DNA of 64,000 bases, taken from contig NZ_CP029617.1 of assembly GCF_003945545.1 (NCBI RefSeq), positions 6,061,001 to 6,125,000 on the forward strand, in the 5' to 3' direction. A program made the position numbers and the translations under genes. This DNA comes from Streptomyces sp. WAC 01529 (GTDB lineage Bacteria; Actinomycetota; Actinomycetes; Streptomycetales; Streptomycetaceae). The notes beneath the pieces were generated by a model that worked only from the letters and a program-made list of their open reading frames with translations, made no database searches and was not told where the DNA came from. The first letter of the stretch is position 1; each line of letters begins with the position of its first letter. This document shows, piece after piece, positions 51,743-60,578 of the stretch.

Positions 51743-53683
51743 ATGACCGCACCAACCCCCGACAAGCCGTCCGTGAGCGAACGCGAGGCCCGGCAGGTCG
51801 CCGAGGCCGCCCGCGAGCAGGACTGGCGCAAACCCAGCTTCGCCAAGGAACTCTTCCTCGGCCGCTTCCGGCTCGACCTGATCCACCCGCACCCCATGCC
51901 GCCCGAAGAGGACGCCCGGCGCGGCGAGGAGTTCCTGGCCAAGCTCCGCGACTTCTGCGAGACGAAGATCGACTCGGCCCGCATCGAGCGCGAGGCACGG
52001 ATCCCCGACGAGGTCATCAAGGGCCTCAAGGAACTCGGCGCCCTCGGCATGAAGATCGACACCAAGTACGGCGGGCTCGGCCTCACCCAGGTCTACTACA
52101 ACAAGGCCCTCGCCCTCGTCGGCTCCGCGAGCCCCGCCATCGGCGCGCTGCTCTCCGCGCACCAGTCGATCGGCGTACCGCAGCCCCTGAAGATCTTCGG
52201 TACGCAGGAACAGAAGGACGCCTTCCTGCCGCGCTGCGCCCGCACCGACATCACGGCGTTCCTGCTGACCGAGCCGGACGTCGGCTCGGACCCGGCGCGC
52301 CTGGCCACCCTGGCGGTGCCCGACGGCGACGACTACGTACTGGACGGCGTGAAGCTGTGGACCACCAACGGCGTCGTCGCGGACCTGCTCGTGGTGATGG
52401 CCAGGGTGCCGAGGTCCGAGGGGCACAAGGGCGGCATCACGGCGTTCGTCGTCGAGGCGGGCGCCGAGGGCGTCACCGTCGAGAACCGCAACGCGTTCAT
52501 GGGCCTGCGCGGCCTGGAGAACGGCGTGACCCGCTTCCACCAGGTGCGCGTCCCGGCCACCAACCGCATCGGCCCGGAGGGCGCGGGCCTGAAGATCGCC
52601 CTCACCACCCTCAACACCGGGCGGCTCTCCCTGCCCGCCATGTGCGTCGGCGCGGGCAAGTGGTGTCTGAAGATCGCCCGCGAGTGGTCGGGCGCCCGCG
52701 AGCAGTGGGGCAAGCCCGTCGCGCACCACGAGGCGGTCGGCGCGAAGATCTCCTTCATCGCGGCGACGACCTTCGCGCTCGAAGCCGTCCTCGACCTCTC
52801 CTCGCAGATGGCCGACGAGGACCGCAACGACATCCGCATCGAGGCCGCGCTCGCCAAGCTGTACGGCTCCGAGATGGCCTGGCTGATGGCCGACGAGCTG
52901 GTCCAGATCCGCGGCGGCCGCGGCTTCGAGACCGCCGAGTCGCTCGCGGCCCGCGGCGAGCGCGCCGTCCCGGCCGAGCAGATCCTGCGGGACCTGCGCA
53001 TCAACCGCATCTTCGAGGGCTCCACGGAGATCATGCACCTGCTGATCGCCCGCGAGGCCGTCGACGCCCACCTGAAGGTCGCGGGCGACCTCATCGACCC
53101 CGACAAGACCCTCTCCGACAAGGCGCGGGCGGGCGCGCGGGCGGGCGGCTTCTACGCGCGCTGGCTGCCGAAACTGGTCACGGGCCCCGGCCAGCTGCCG
53201 CGCTCGTACACCGAATTCCACCCGCCCGGCCACGCCGACCTCTCCGGCCATCTGCGCTATGTCGAACGCGGCGCCCGCAAACTGGCCCGCTCCACCTTCT
53301 ACGCCATGTCCCGCTGGCAGGGGAAGATGGAGACCAAGCAGGGCTTCCTCGGCCGGATCGTCGACATCGGGGCCGAACTGTTCGCGATGAGCGCGGCCTG
53401 CGTACGCGCGGAACTCCTGCGCACCACGGAGGATTACGGCCGCGAGGCCTACCAACTGGCCGACATTTTCTGCCGCCAGTCCCGTATCCGCGTGGAGGAA
53501 CTCTTCGACCGCCTGTGGACCAACACCGACGAACTCGACCGCAAGGTCGTCAAGGGAGTCCTCTCGGGCACCTACGCCTGGCTCGAATCGGGAATCATCG
53601 ACCCCTCCGGAGAGGGCCCGTGGATCGCGGAAGCGGCCCCCGGCCCCTCCAAGCGCGACAACGTCCACCGCCCTATCCGCTGA
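51743..53683 (+). CDS. acyl-CoA dehydrogenase
   Basis: The 646-residue flavoprotein has the FAD/substrate motif AFLLTEPDVGSDPARL, DGVKLWTTNG, and the C-terminal IRGGRGFETAESLAARGE...LRINRIFEGSTEIMHLLIAREA. It removes two hydrogens from an acyl-CoA thioester. It is about 250 residues longer than short-chain family members, with an N-terminal helical extension and a C-terminal domain as in the VLCAD-like group, so longer acyl chains are plausible. The ATG at 51743 follows GGCGAGGTGAG. Confidence 0.9.
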   Translation: MTAPTPDKPSVSEREARQVAEAAREQDWRKPSFAKELFLGRFRLDLIHPHPMPPEEDARRGEEFLAKLRDFCETKIDSARIEREARIPDEVIKGLKELGALGMKIDTKYGGLGLTQVYYNKALALVGSASPAIGALLSAHQSIGVPQPLKIFGTQEQKDAFLPRCARTDITAFLLTEPDVGSDPARLATLAVPDGDDYVLDGVKLWTTNGVVADLLVVMARVPRSEGHKGGITAFVVEAGAEGVTVENRNAFMGLRGLENGVTRFHQVRVPATNRIGPEGAGLKIALTTLNTGRLSLPAMCVGAGKWCLKIAREWSGAREQWGKPVAHHEAVGAKISFIAATTFALEAVLDLSSQMADEDRNDIRIEAALAKLYGSEMAWLMADELVQIRGGRGFETAESLAARGERAVPAEQILRDLRINRIFEGSTEIMHLLIAREAVDAHLKVAGDLIDPDKTLSDKARAGARAGGFYARWLPKLVTGPGQLPRSYTEFHPPGHADLSGHLRYVERGARKLARSTFYAMSRWQGKMETKQGFLGRIVDIGAELFAMSAACVRAELLRTTEDYGREAYQLADIFCRQSRIRVEELFDRLWTNTDELDRKVVKGVLSGTYAWLESGIIDPSGEGPWIAEAAPGPSKRDNVHRPIR

Positions 53684-53781
53684 GCCTCGCCGAGGCGTCA
53701 CCGCAAGAATGCTGACGCCACGTTCGCCACATAGGGCCCCGCGCGGTCCGGCCGGACAGGTCTTGCGGCCACAATGGGGGG

Positions 53782-55050
53782 ATGAGCGACAGCCCATCCC
53801 CCCTCGCCGACCCGCATCTCGTCTTCGACCCCGTCTCCACGACGGACGGGACCGGCCCGCGGGACATCGTCATCCTCGGCTCCACGGGCTCGATCGGCAC
53901 CCAGGCCATCGACCTCGTCCTGCGCAACCCCGACCGCTTCCGCGTCACCGCACTCTCCGCCGCGGGCGGCCGCGTCGGCCTCCTGGCCGAACAGGCACGC
54001 CGACTGCGGGTCAGGACCGTCGCGGTCGCCCGCGAGGACGTCGTACCGGCGCTGCGGGAAGCGCTCCAGGGGCAGTACGAAGCGGGGGAGCCGCTCCCCG
54101 AGATCCTGGCCGGACCGGACGCCGCCACCCAGCTGGCCGCATCTCCCTGCCACACGGTCCTCAACGGCATCACCGGCTCCATCGGCCTCGCGCCGACGCT
54201 CGCCGCCCTCGAAGCGGGCCGCACCCTCGCGCTCGCCAACAAGGAATCCCTCATCGTCGGCGGCCCGCTCGTCAAGGCGGTCGCCAAGCCCGGCCAGATC
54301 ATCCCGGTCGACTCCGAGCACGCGGCCCTCTTCCAGGCGCTCGCGGCCGGTACGCGCGCGGACGTACGCAGACTCGTCGTCACCGCGTCCGGCGGCCCCT
54401 TCCGCGGACGTACGAAGGCCGATCTCGCGCACGTCACCCCCGAGGACGCGCTCGCGCACCCCACCTGGGCCATGGGCCCGGTGATCACCGTCAACTCCGC
54501 GACGCTGGTCAACAAGGGCCTGGAGGTCATCGAGGCGCACCTCCTCTACGACATCCCCTTCGACCGTATCGAGGTCGTCGTGCACCCCCAGTCGTACGTG
54601 CACTCGATGGTGGAGTTCACCGATGGCTCGACCCTCGCCCAGGCCACCCCGCCCGACATGCGCGGCCCGATCGCCATCGGCATCGGCTGGCCCGAGCGGG
54701 TGCCCGACGCGGCGCCCGCCTTCGACTGGACCAAGGCGTCGAGCTGGGAGTTCTTCCCCCTCGACAACGACGCGTTCCCGTCGGTCGGGCTCGCCCGGTA
54801 CGTCGGACAGCTCGCGGGCACGGCCCCGGCGGTGTTCAATGCCGCCAACGAGGAGTGCGTGGACGCGTTCCTCAAGGGCGCGCTGCCCTTCAACGGCATC
54901 ATGGAGACGGTGACGAAGGTCGTGGAGGAACACGGCACACCGGCATCGGGAACCTCCCTGACCGTGGCGGACGTCCTCGAAGCGGAGACCTGGGCGCGCG
55001 CTCGGGCCCGCGAACTGGCAGCCAAGACGACCGCGGAGGCTCGTGCATGA
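53782..55050 (+). CDS. dxr: 1-deoxy-D-xylulose-5-phosphate reductoisomerase
   Basis: The 422-residue enzyme has the NADPH motif ILGSTGSIGTQAID, ALANKESLIVGG, metal-binding DSEHAALFQ, and ASGGPFRG. It makes 2-C-methyl-D-erythritol-4-phosphate, the committed intermediate of the non-mevalonate isoprenoid pathway. It has an N-terminal extension of about 25 residues. Its stop overlaps the rseP start (ATGA). Confidence 0.95.
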   Translation: MSDSPSPLADPHLVFDPVSTTDGTGPRDIVILGSTGSIGTQAIDLVLRNPDRFRVTALSAAGGRVGLLAEQARRLRVRTVAVAREDVVPALREALQGQYEAGEPLPEILAGPDAATQLAASPCHTVLNGITGSIGLAPTLAALEAGRTLALANKESLIVGGPLVKAVAKPGQIIPVDSEHAALFQALAAGTRADVRRLVVTASGGPFRGRTKADLAHVTPEDALAHPTWAMGPVITVNSATLVNKGLEVIEAHLLYDIPFDRIEVVVHPQSYVHSMVEFTDGSTLAQATPPDMRGPIAIGIGWPERVPDAAPAFDWTKASSWEFFPLDNDAFPSVGLARYVGQLAGTAPAVFNAANEECVDAFLKGALPFNGIMETVTKVVEEHGTPASGTSLTVADVLEAETWARARARELAAKTTAEARA

Positions 55051-56348
55051 CGACCTTGATGATGATCCTCGGGATAGTCGTCTTCGTGATCGGGCTGCTC
55101 TTCTCGATCGCCTGGCACGAGCTGGGCCACCTGTCGACGGCCAAGATGTTCGGCATCCGCGTGCCGCAGTACATGGTGGGCTTCGGCCCGACCCTCTTCT
55201 CGCGCAAGAAGGGCGACACCGAGTACGGCATCAAGGCCATCCCCCTCGGCGGCTACATCCGCATGATCGGCATGTTCCCGCCCGGCGCCGACGGCCGGAT
55301 AGAGGCCCGCTCCTCCTCGCCCTGGCGCGGCATGATCGAGGACGCCCGCTCGGCGGCCTTCGAGGAGCTGAAGCCCGGCGACGAGAGCCGCCTCTTCTAC
55401 ACGCGCAAGCCGTGGAAGCGCGTGATCGTGATGTTCGCGGGCCCCTTCATGAACCTGGTCCTCGCCGTGGCGATCTTCCTCGGCGTGATGATGACGTTCG
55501 GCATCAGCTCCCAGACGACCCAGGTCAGCAAGGTCTCGGACTGCGTCATCCAGCAGAGCGAGAACCGCTCCAAGTGCGAGAAGGGCGACAAGCCCGCCCC
55601 CGCCAAGGCGGCGGGCCTCAAGCCCGCCGACAAGATCGTCGCCTTCCAGGGGCAGCCGGTCGACGACTGGTCCACGCTCCAGACGAAGATCCGCGAGACC
55701 ATCGGCCCGGCCACCCTCACGGTCGAGCGCGACGGCAAGCGGCTCGACCTGCACGCCAACCTCATCAAGAACCAGGTCACCAAGACCGACGGCGAAGGTG
55801 CCTACGTAGAGGGCAAGTACGTCTACGCCGGCTTCCTCGGCTTCACCCCCGCCACCGGCATCGTCCAGCAGTCCTTCGGCGACTCCGTGGAGCGCATGGG
55901 CGACATGATGGAGAGCGGCGTCGAGTCGCTGATCGCCCTGCCGTCCAAGATCCCGGACCTGTGGGACGCGGCGTTCGGCGACGGCGAGCGCAAGCAGGAC
56001 TCGCCGATGGGCGTGGTCGGCGCGGCCCGCGTGGGCGGTGACGTGTTCACCCTGGACATCCCGCCGCAGAACCAGATCGCGATGATGCTCTTCCTCATCG
56101 CGGGCTTCAACCTCTCGCTGTTCCTCTTCAACATGCTGCCGCTGCTCCCGCTGGACGGCGGCCACATCGCGGGCGCCCTGTGGGAGTCCCTGCGCCGCAA
56201 CGTGGCCAAGGTGCTGCGCCGCCCCGACCCGGGCCCCTTCGACGTGGCGAAGCTGATGCCGGTCGCCTATGTGGTGGCGGGGATCTTCATCTGCTTCACG
56301 ATCCTGGTGCTCATCGCGGACGTGGTGAACCCGGTGAGAATCTCCTAG
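55047..56348 (+). CDS. rseP: RIP site-2 metalloprotease (RseP/Rip1-like)
   Basis: The 433-residue membrane protease has zinc motif His24-Glu-Leu-Gly-His28 in the first helix. A PDZ domain (about 175-260; AAGLKPADKIVAFQGQPVDDW) and the third catalytic part NMLPLLPLDGGHIAGALWE with its zinc-binding Asp follow. It cleaves membrane proteins such as anti-sigma factors within the bilayer. It is coupled to dxr by ATGA and ended by a perfect hairpin. Confidence 0.94.
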   Translation: MTTLMMILGIVVFVIGLLFSIAWHELGHLSTAKMFGIRVPQYMVGFGPTLFSRKKGDTEYGIKAIPLGGYIRMIGMFPPGADGRIEARSSSPWRGMIEDARSAAFEELKPGDESRLFYTRKPWKRVIVMFAGPFMNLVLAVAIFLGVMMTFGISSQTTQVSKVSDCVIQQSENRSKCEKGDKPAPAKAAGLKPADKIVAFQGQPVDDWSTLQTKIRETIGPATLTVERDGKRLDLHANLIKNQVTKTDGEGAYVEGKYVYAGFLGFTPATGIVQQSFGDSVERMGDMMESGVESLIALPSKIPDLWDAAFGDGERKQDSPMGVVGAARVGGDVFTLDIPPQNQIAMMLFLIAGFNLSLFLFNMLPLLPLDGGHIAGALWESLRRNVAKVLRRPDPGPFDVAKLMPVAYVVAGIFICFTILVLIADVVNPVRIS

Positions 56349-56363
56349 TTGCACGAAGTTTGC

Positions 56364-56394
56364 GGCGGCCCGGCACTCTATGTGCCGGGCCGCC
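56364..56394. terminator. perfect 13-bp stem terminator after rseP
   Basis: GGCGGCCCGGCAC (56364-56376) pairs exactly with 56382-56394, with loop TCTAT, 16 bases after the rseP stop. ispG therefore probably has its own promoter. Confidence 0.88.
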
Positions 56395-56512
56395 CTCCAT
56401 TGGGTGGACTTACGGACGTGATGTGCCCGGCCCCCCTGGGGTGCCGTAATCTCGAAGCCTGGAGCCCGCCGATCTCGGGACCTCGATCCACACTCTTGGG
56501 GATGCTCGCCAG

Positions 56513-57670
56513 ATGACTGCCGTATCGCTCGGAATCCCGTCCGTTCCGACCAAGCTCGCCGACCGAAGGGTCAGCCGGAAGATCCAGGTCGGTTCGGTGG
56601 CCGTGGGCGGGGACGCACCGGTCTCCGTGCAGTCGATGACGACGACGCGTACGTCGGACATCGGTGCGACGCTCCAGCAGATCGCGGAGCTGACGGCGTC
56701 CGGCTGCCAGATCGTCCGGGTCGCCTGCCCCACGCAGGACGACGCCGACGCGCTGGCCACGATCGCCCGGAAGTCGCAGATCCCGGTCATCGCCGACATC
56801 CACTTCCAGCCGAAGTACGTCTTCGCGGCGATCGACGCGGGCTGCGCGGCGGTCCGCGTGAACCCGGGCAACATCAAGCAGTTCGACGACAAGGTCAAGG
56901 AGATCGCGCGCGCCGCCAAGGACGCGGGCACGCCGATCCGCATCGGCGTCAACGCAGGCTCGCTGGACGCGCGCCTCCTGAAGAAGTACGGCAAGGCGAC
57001 CCCCGAGGCGCTGGTCGAGTCGGCCCTGTGGGAGGCGTCCCTCTTCGAGGAGCACGACTTCCGGGACATCAAGATCTCGGTGAAGCACAACGACCCCGTG
57101 GTCATGGTCAACGCCTACCGCCAGCTGGCCGCCCAGTGCGACTACCCCCTGCACCTCGGCGTGACCGAGGCCGGTCCCGCCTTCCAGGGCACGATCAAGT
57201 CGGCGGTCGCCTTCGGCGCGCTGCTCTCCGAGGGCATCGGCGACACGATCCGCGTCTCGCTCTCGGCCCCCCCGGCGGAGGAGATCAAGGTCGGCATCCA
57301 GATCCTGGAGTCCCTCAACCTCCGCCAGCGCCGCCTGGAGATCGTCTCCTGCCCCTCCTGCGGCCGCGCCCAGGTGGACGTCTACAAGCTGGCCGAGGAG
57401 GTCACGGCGGGCCTCGACGGCATGGAGGTCCCGCTCCGCGTGGCCGTCATGGGCTGCGTGGTGAACGGCCCCGGCGAGGCCCGAGAGGCGGACCTCGGCG
57501 TGGCCTCCGGCAACGGCAAGGGCCAGATCTTCGTCAAGGGCGAGGTCATCAAGACCGTCCCCGAGTCGAAGATCGTGGAGACGCTCATCGAGGAGGCGAT
57601 GAAGATCGCGGCCCAGATGGAACAGGACGGCGTCCCCTCCGGCGAGCCGACCATCTCAGTAGCGGGCTAG
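56513..57670 (+). CDS. ispG: 4-hydroxy-3-methylbut-2-enyl-diphosphate synthase (flavodoxin)
   Basis: The 385-residue iron-sulfur enzyme has VQSMTTTRTSD near the start, RVNPGNI, and the [4Fe-4S] cysteines in SCPSCGRAQVD and MGCVVNGPGEA. It makes HMBPP, the next-to-last step of the non-mevalonate pathway begun by dxr upstream. Length and motifs are normal. The long repeat region follows. Confidence 0.96.
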   Translation: MTAVSLGIPSVPTKLADRRVSRKIQVGSVAVGGDAPVSVQSMTTTRTSDIGATLQQIAELTASGCQIVRVACPTQDDADALATIARKSQIPVIADIHFQPKYVFAAIDAGCAAVRVNPGNIKQFDDKVKEIARAAKDAGTPIRIGVNAGSLDARLLKKYGKATPEALVESALWEASLFEEHDFRDIKISVKHNDPVVMVNAYRQLAAQCDYPLHLGVTEAGPAFQGTIKSAVAFGALLSEGIGDTIRVSLSAPPAEEIKVGIQILESLNLRQRRLEIVSCPSCGRAQVDVYKLAEEVTAGLDGMEVPLRVAVMGCVVNGPGEAREADLGVASGNGKGQIFVKGEVIKTVPESKIVETLIEEAMKIAAQMEQDGVPSGEPTISVAG

Positions 57671-57675
57671 CCCCA

Positions 57676-57791
57676 GCACCGCCCCCCGCCACAGCACGGA
57701 GCCCACACCGCCGCCCGCCACGGCGCGGGGCACATGCCGCCTCCCGCCACGGCGCGGGGCACACGCCGCCGCCCGCCACGGCACGGGGTAC
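57676..57791. repeat. 29-bp tandem repeat, four units
   Basis: Units start at 57676, 57705, 57734 and 57763 and contain CCGCCACGGCGCGGGGCAC. The first is the most diverged. The array begins six bases after the ispG stop. Confidence 0.85.
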
Positions 57792-58121
57792 GCACGCCGC
57801 CTCCCCGCCCTTAGCGCACGGTGCCGCCCACGCCACCCTCGGCTTCAGCGCAGGGCACTCAGGCCGCCGCCGGGCTTCAGCGCGGGGCGCCCACGCCGCC
57901 CCGCCCACAGCGGGGGGAGGCACCCACGCCGCCCCGCGCCCGCAGCGCGCGGTGCCCACGCCTGAAGCCGGGCCGCAGCGCTGGGTGCGCACTTTGACGC
58001 CTGCCCGCGACTTGGGGTGCCCACGCCGCCGCCGGCCGCTGCTCTCCCCGCCAACGCTGATGCCCCGCCGCTCCCAGAGCGCCGGGGCATACGCGTGCCC
58101 CAGCGCCGCCCGGCCCCTAGC

Positions 58122-58159
58122 CCGCCGCTTCGCGGCGGATGCCTCCCACCCACCCACCC
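58122..58159 (-). repeat. G-tract/hairpin element, copy 4
   Basis: On the minus strand, four GGG runs with single-T spacers (58159-58145) precede CCGCCGC-GAA-GCGGCGG (58138-58122). The layout is identical to copy 1. Confidence 0.85.
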
Positions 58160-58258
58160 GTTCACCCCGCACCGCGCGAAACCGTAGGAACCCCCAAGCC
58201 CGGCCCCGAAAGCCCACGCCGCGTGAGGCGGCGGAGGGGGGAATGGCTCGGGGCAAAC

Positions 58259-58294
58259 GGGCGGGTGGGTGGGGGGACCCGCCGCGAAGCGGCG
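58259..58294 (+). repeat. G-tract/hairpin element, copy 5 (diverged)
   Basis: AACGGGCGGGTGGGTGGGGGG is followed by CGCCGC-GAA-GCGGCG (58280-58294). One T spacer is changed to C and the stem is shortened by a base pair. Confidence 0.8.
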
Positions 58295-58520
58295 AAGGAC
58301 GGTCCGCCGGGTGGCAGGGGCTGATGGCCCGGGTATCCGGTGAGTAGGCAGGCAGGGAACGGTCCAGGGTGAACGGGTGGGTGGGTGGGGGGATTCGCCG
58401 CGAAGCGGCGAAGGGACAGCTCGCCGGGTGGCAGTGGCTGATGGCCCAGGTATCCGGTGAGTGGGTAGGCGGGGAACGGTTCAGGGTGAACGGGTGGGTG
58501 GGCGAAGGGACAACCTGCCG
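58291..58520 (+). repeat. tandem array of about 117-bp compound units
   Basis: GGCGAAGG...CGCCGGGTGGCAG.GGCTGATGGCCC.GGTATCCGGTGAGT recurs from about 58291 and 58407, with a third partial unit from about 58501. Each unit contains the AACGGGTGGGTGGG element, so the element has been amplified with its flank. Confidence 0.8.
58375..58412 (+). repeat. G-tract/hairpin element, copy 6
   Basis: GGGTGGGTGGGTGGGG starts at 58375; the hairpin TTCGCCGC-GAA-GCGGCGAA spans 58394-58412. Confidence 0.85.
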
Positions 58521-58699
58521 GGCGGCAGCGGCTGAGGGCGCGGGCAGGCGGCCTGCCGCGAAGCGCGAAGGCCCCCTCCGGGACAAGCTGTCGATGAGGT
58601 CCCGGGCGGGCAGGCGGCCTGGCGCGAAGCGGCAAGACCCCCACCGGGACGATGAGCCTCCGCCGCGAAGCGGCGATCAGGGAATGGCGCGGGGTGAAC

Positions 58700-58734
58700 G
58701 GGTGGGTGGGTGGGGGAGTCGCCGCGGAGCGGCG
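58700..58734 (+). repeat. G-tract/hairpin element, copy 7
   Basis: GGGTGGGTGGGTGGGGG starts at 58700; the hairpin CGCCGC-GGA-GCGGCG spans 58720-58734. Confidence 0.82.
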
Positions 58735-59014
58735 AAGGTCCCCGCCGGAGGGGGCGAGCTGTCAATGCGGCCCCGGGCGGAAGCCCCGCCGCAGCGCGGG
58801 CCGGCACCGGTGCGGCCCCGGGCGGAAGCCCCCGCCGAGGCGCGAGCCGGCCCACCGGCCGGCAGTGCTGAGGGCCCCGCAGAGGGCACCCGGCCAGTCC
58901 CCACCGAAGAGAGCCCCCCGGGCCACCCGGGCCGACAAAAGGCACCCCCCGCACAAGGCGCCCCCGCCAGGTACAGTGCGGAGATCAGCAAACCGTATGG
59001 TGAGGCCCCCGCAC

Positions 59015-59863
59015 GTGTTGACTCAGACCACCACCCGGGTCCTCGAACCGAGTGACCTGGACGCCGCACTCGCCGTGCTCGACCGCGAGCCCGTCACGAA
59101 CGCCTTCGTGACCGCCCGCGTCCAGGTGGCCGGCCTCGACCCCTGGCGCCTCGGCGGCGAGATGTGGGGCTGGTACGAGCACGGCATGCTCGAGTCCCTC
59201 TGCTACGCGGGCGCCAACCTCGTCCCGATCTGCGCGACCCCGCGAGCCGTCCGCGGCTTCGCCGACCGCGCCCGCAGGGCAGGACGCCGCTGCTCCTCCA
59301 TCGTCGGCCCCGCCACCGCCACCGCCCAGCTGTGGCGGCTCCTGGAACCGTCCTGGGGCCCCGCCCGCGAGGTCCGCACCCGCCAGCCCCTGATGGTCAC
59401 CGACCGCCTCCCGGACGACATCACCCCGGACCCGTACGTCCGCCGCGTCCGCAAGGACGAGATGGACACGATCATGCCGGCGTGCGTGGCGATGTTCACC
59501 GAGGAGGTCGGCGTCTCGCCGATGGCCGGTGACGGCGGCCTCCTCTACCAGGCCCGCGTCGCCGAACTCGTCGGCGCGGGCCGCTCCTTCGCCCGCCTCG
59601 ACCAGGACGGCAAGGTCGTCTTCAAGGCCGAGATCGGCGCCGCCACCCCCCACGCCTGCCAGGTCCAGGGCGTCTGGGTGGCGCCCGAGTACCGCGGCCG
59701 CGGCCTCGCGGCACCCGGCATGGCGGCCGTCCTGCGCTACGCCCTCGAGGACGTCGCCCCCGTCGTCAGCCTGTACGTCAACGACTTCAACACCGCGGCC
59801 AGAGCGGCGTACCGACGCGTGGGCTTCCAGGAGGTCGGCGCCTTCATGAGCGTCCTCTTCTGA
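59015..59863 (+). CDS. GNAT-family acetyltransferase (DUF4081-type N-terminus)
   Basis: The 282-residue protein starts at GTG 59015, preceded by GGTGAGG; an in-frame ATG at 58997 lacks a binding site. The N-terminal half (DLDAALAVLDREPVTNAFVTARVQVAGLDPWRLGGEMWGWYEHG) is the DUF4081-like part found in actinobacterial GNAT proteins. The C-terminal half has the acetyl-CoA motif VWVAPEYRGRGLAAPGMAAVLRYAL and NTAARAAYRRVGFQEVG. The substrate is unknown. It lies in the conserved ispG-proS neighbourhood. Confidence 0.87.
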   Translation: MLTQTTTRVLEPSDLDAALAVLDREPVTNAFVTARVQVAGLDPWRLGGEMWGWYEHGMLESLCYAGANLVPICATPRAVRGFADRARRAGRRCSSIVGPATATAQLWRLLEPSWGPAREVRTRQPLMVTDRLPDDITPDPYVRRVRKDEMDTIMPACVAMFTEEVGVSPMAGDGGLLYQARVAELVGAGRSFARLDQDGKVVFKAEIGAATPHACQVQGVWVAPEYRGRGLAAPGMAAVLRYALEDVAPVVSLYVNDFNTAARAAYRRVGFQEVGAFMSVLF

Positions 59864-59923
59864 CGCCCCGCCCACCCCGAGCGCCCTGTTCAGAAGCGCG
59901 GCGGCGCGAAGTAGGGTCGCCCC

Positions 59924-60466
59924 ATGACTGACGACGTCGTGATCGGGCCCCTCGACCTCGCCACCCGGGTGGACGAAGCGCTGGACGTCCAGGCCCACGC
60001 CTTCGGGCTGAGCGACGACGAGGTGGCCGTCCGGCGCCAGATCGTCCTGCGCCACCTCACGTATCCGGGCGCCCGCTCGTTCGGCGCGACCACCCCCGAC
60101 GGCCGGCTCGTCGGCTTCGTCTACGGCATGCCCAACGACCGCCACCACTGGTGGTCGACGGTGGTCGAGCCCTACCTCCGCGGCCGGCACGTGGATGACT
60201 GGCTCGACGACTCCTTCGTCATCACCGAACTGCACGTGCACCCCGGCCACCAGAACCGCGGCATCGGCCGCACCCTGATCACCACCATCACCGAGGGCGT
60301 CCCCGAGCCCCGCTCGATCCTCTCCGCGATCGACGTCGAGAGCCCGGCCCGCGGCCTGTACCGCTCCCTGGGCTACACGGACCTGGCCCGCCGCGTCCTG
60401 TTCCCCAGCGCCGCCATGCCGTACGCCGTGATGGGCGCCCCGCTGCCCCTGCCGCGCCGGGTCTGA
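59924..60466 (+). CDS. GNAT-family acetyltransferase
   Basis: The 180-residue single-domain GNAT has ITELHVHPGHQNRGIGRTLITTI, the acetyl-CoA pyrophosphate loop, and ESPARGLYRSLGYTDLARR as the C-terminal motif. The substrate is unknown. It lies 60 bases after the first GNAT gene and may be co-transcribed with it. Confidence 0.88.
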   Translation: MTDDVVIGPLDLATRVDEALDVQAHAFGLSDDEVAVRRQIVLRHLTYPGARSFGATTPDGRLVGFVYGMPNDRHHWWSTVVEPYLRGRHVDDWLDDSFVITELHVHPGHQNRGIGRTLITTITEGVPEPRSILSAIDVESPARGLYRSLGYTDLARRVLFPSAAMPYAVMGAPLPLPRRV

Positions 60467-60578
60467 GCCAAACCGATTTCCGCCCGCGCCCGCGCCCCGG
60501 CTAACCTCCTGTTCATTACCCTCCCCACGCTCTCGGCCGTGCCGAGCAGAGGGGATCCCCTTGTAGCAGGAGTTGATC

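Larger units (their letters stand above)
57671..59014. other. 1.3-kb gene-free repeat region
   Basis: I can support no gene here. In order it holds 29-bp tandem repeats (57676-57791), further GCGC/CACGCCGCC-rich degenerate units to about 58050, four G-tract/hairpin elements, and an array of about 117-bp units (from about 58291). Further CGCCGCGAAGCGGCG-type hairpins (for example 58661-58675) follow. Long open frames through it have repetitive Arg/Pro/Gly-rich products with no domain. The GNAT gene's leader begins near 58970. Confidence 0.8.

Noticed and set aside
58369..59055. 228-codon frame in the repeat island
   Set aside because: The product is made from translated repeats and runs into the GNAT gene start; no binding site or domain.
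60467..60578. T-box riboswitch before proS
   Set aside because: The gap is only 112 bases, with a short hairpin and no T-box consensus or specifier stem.
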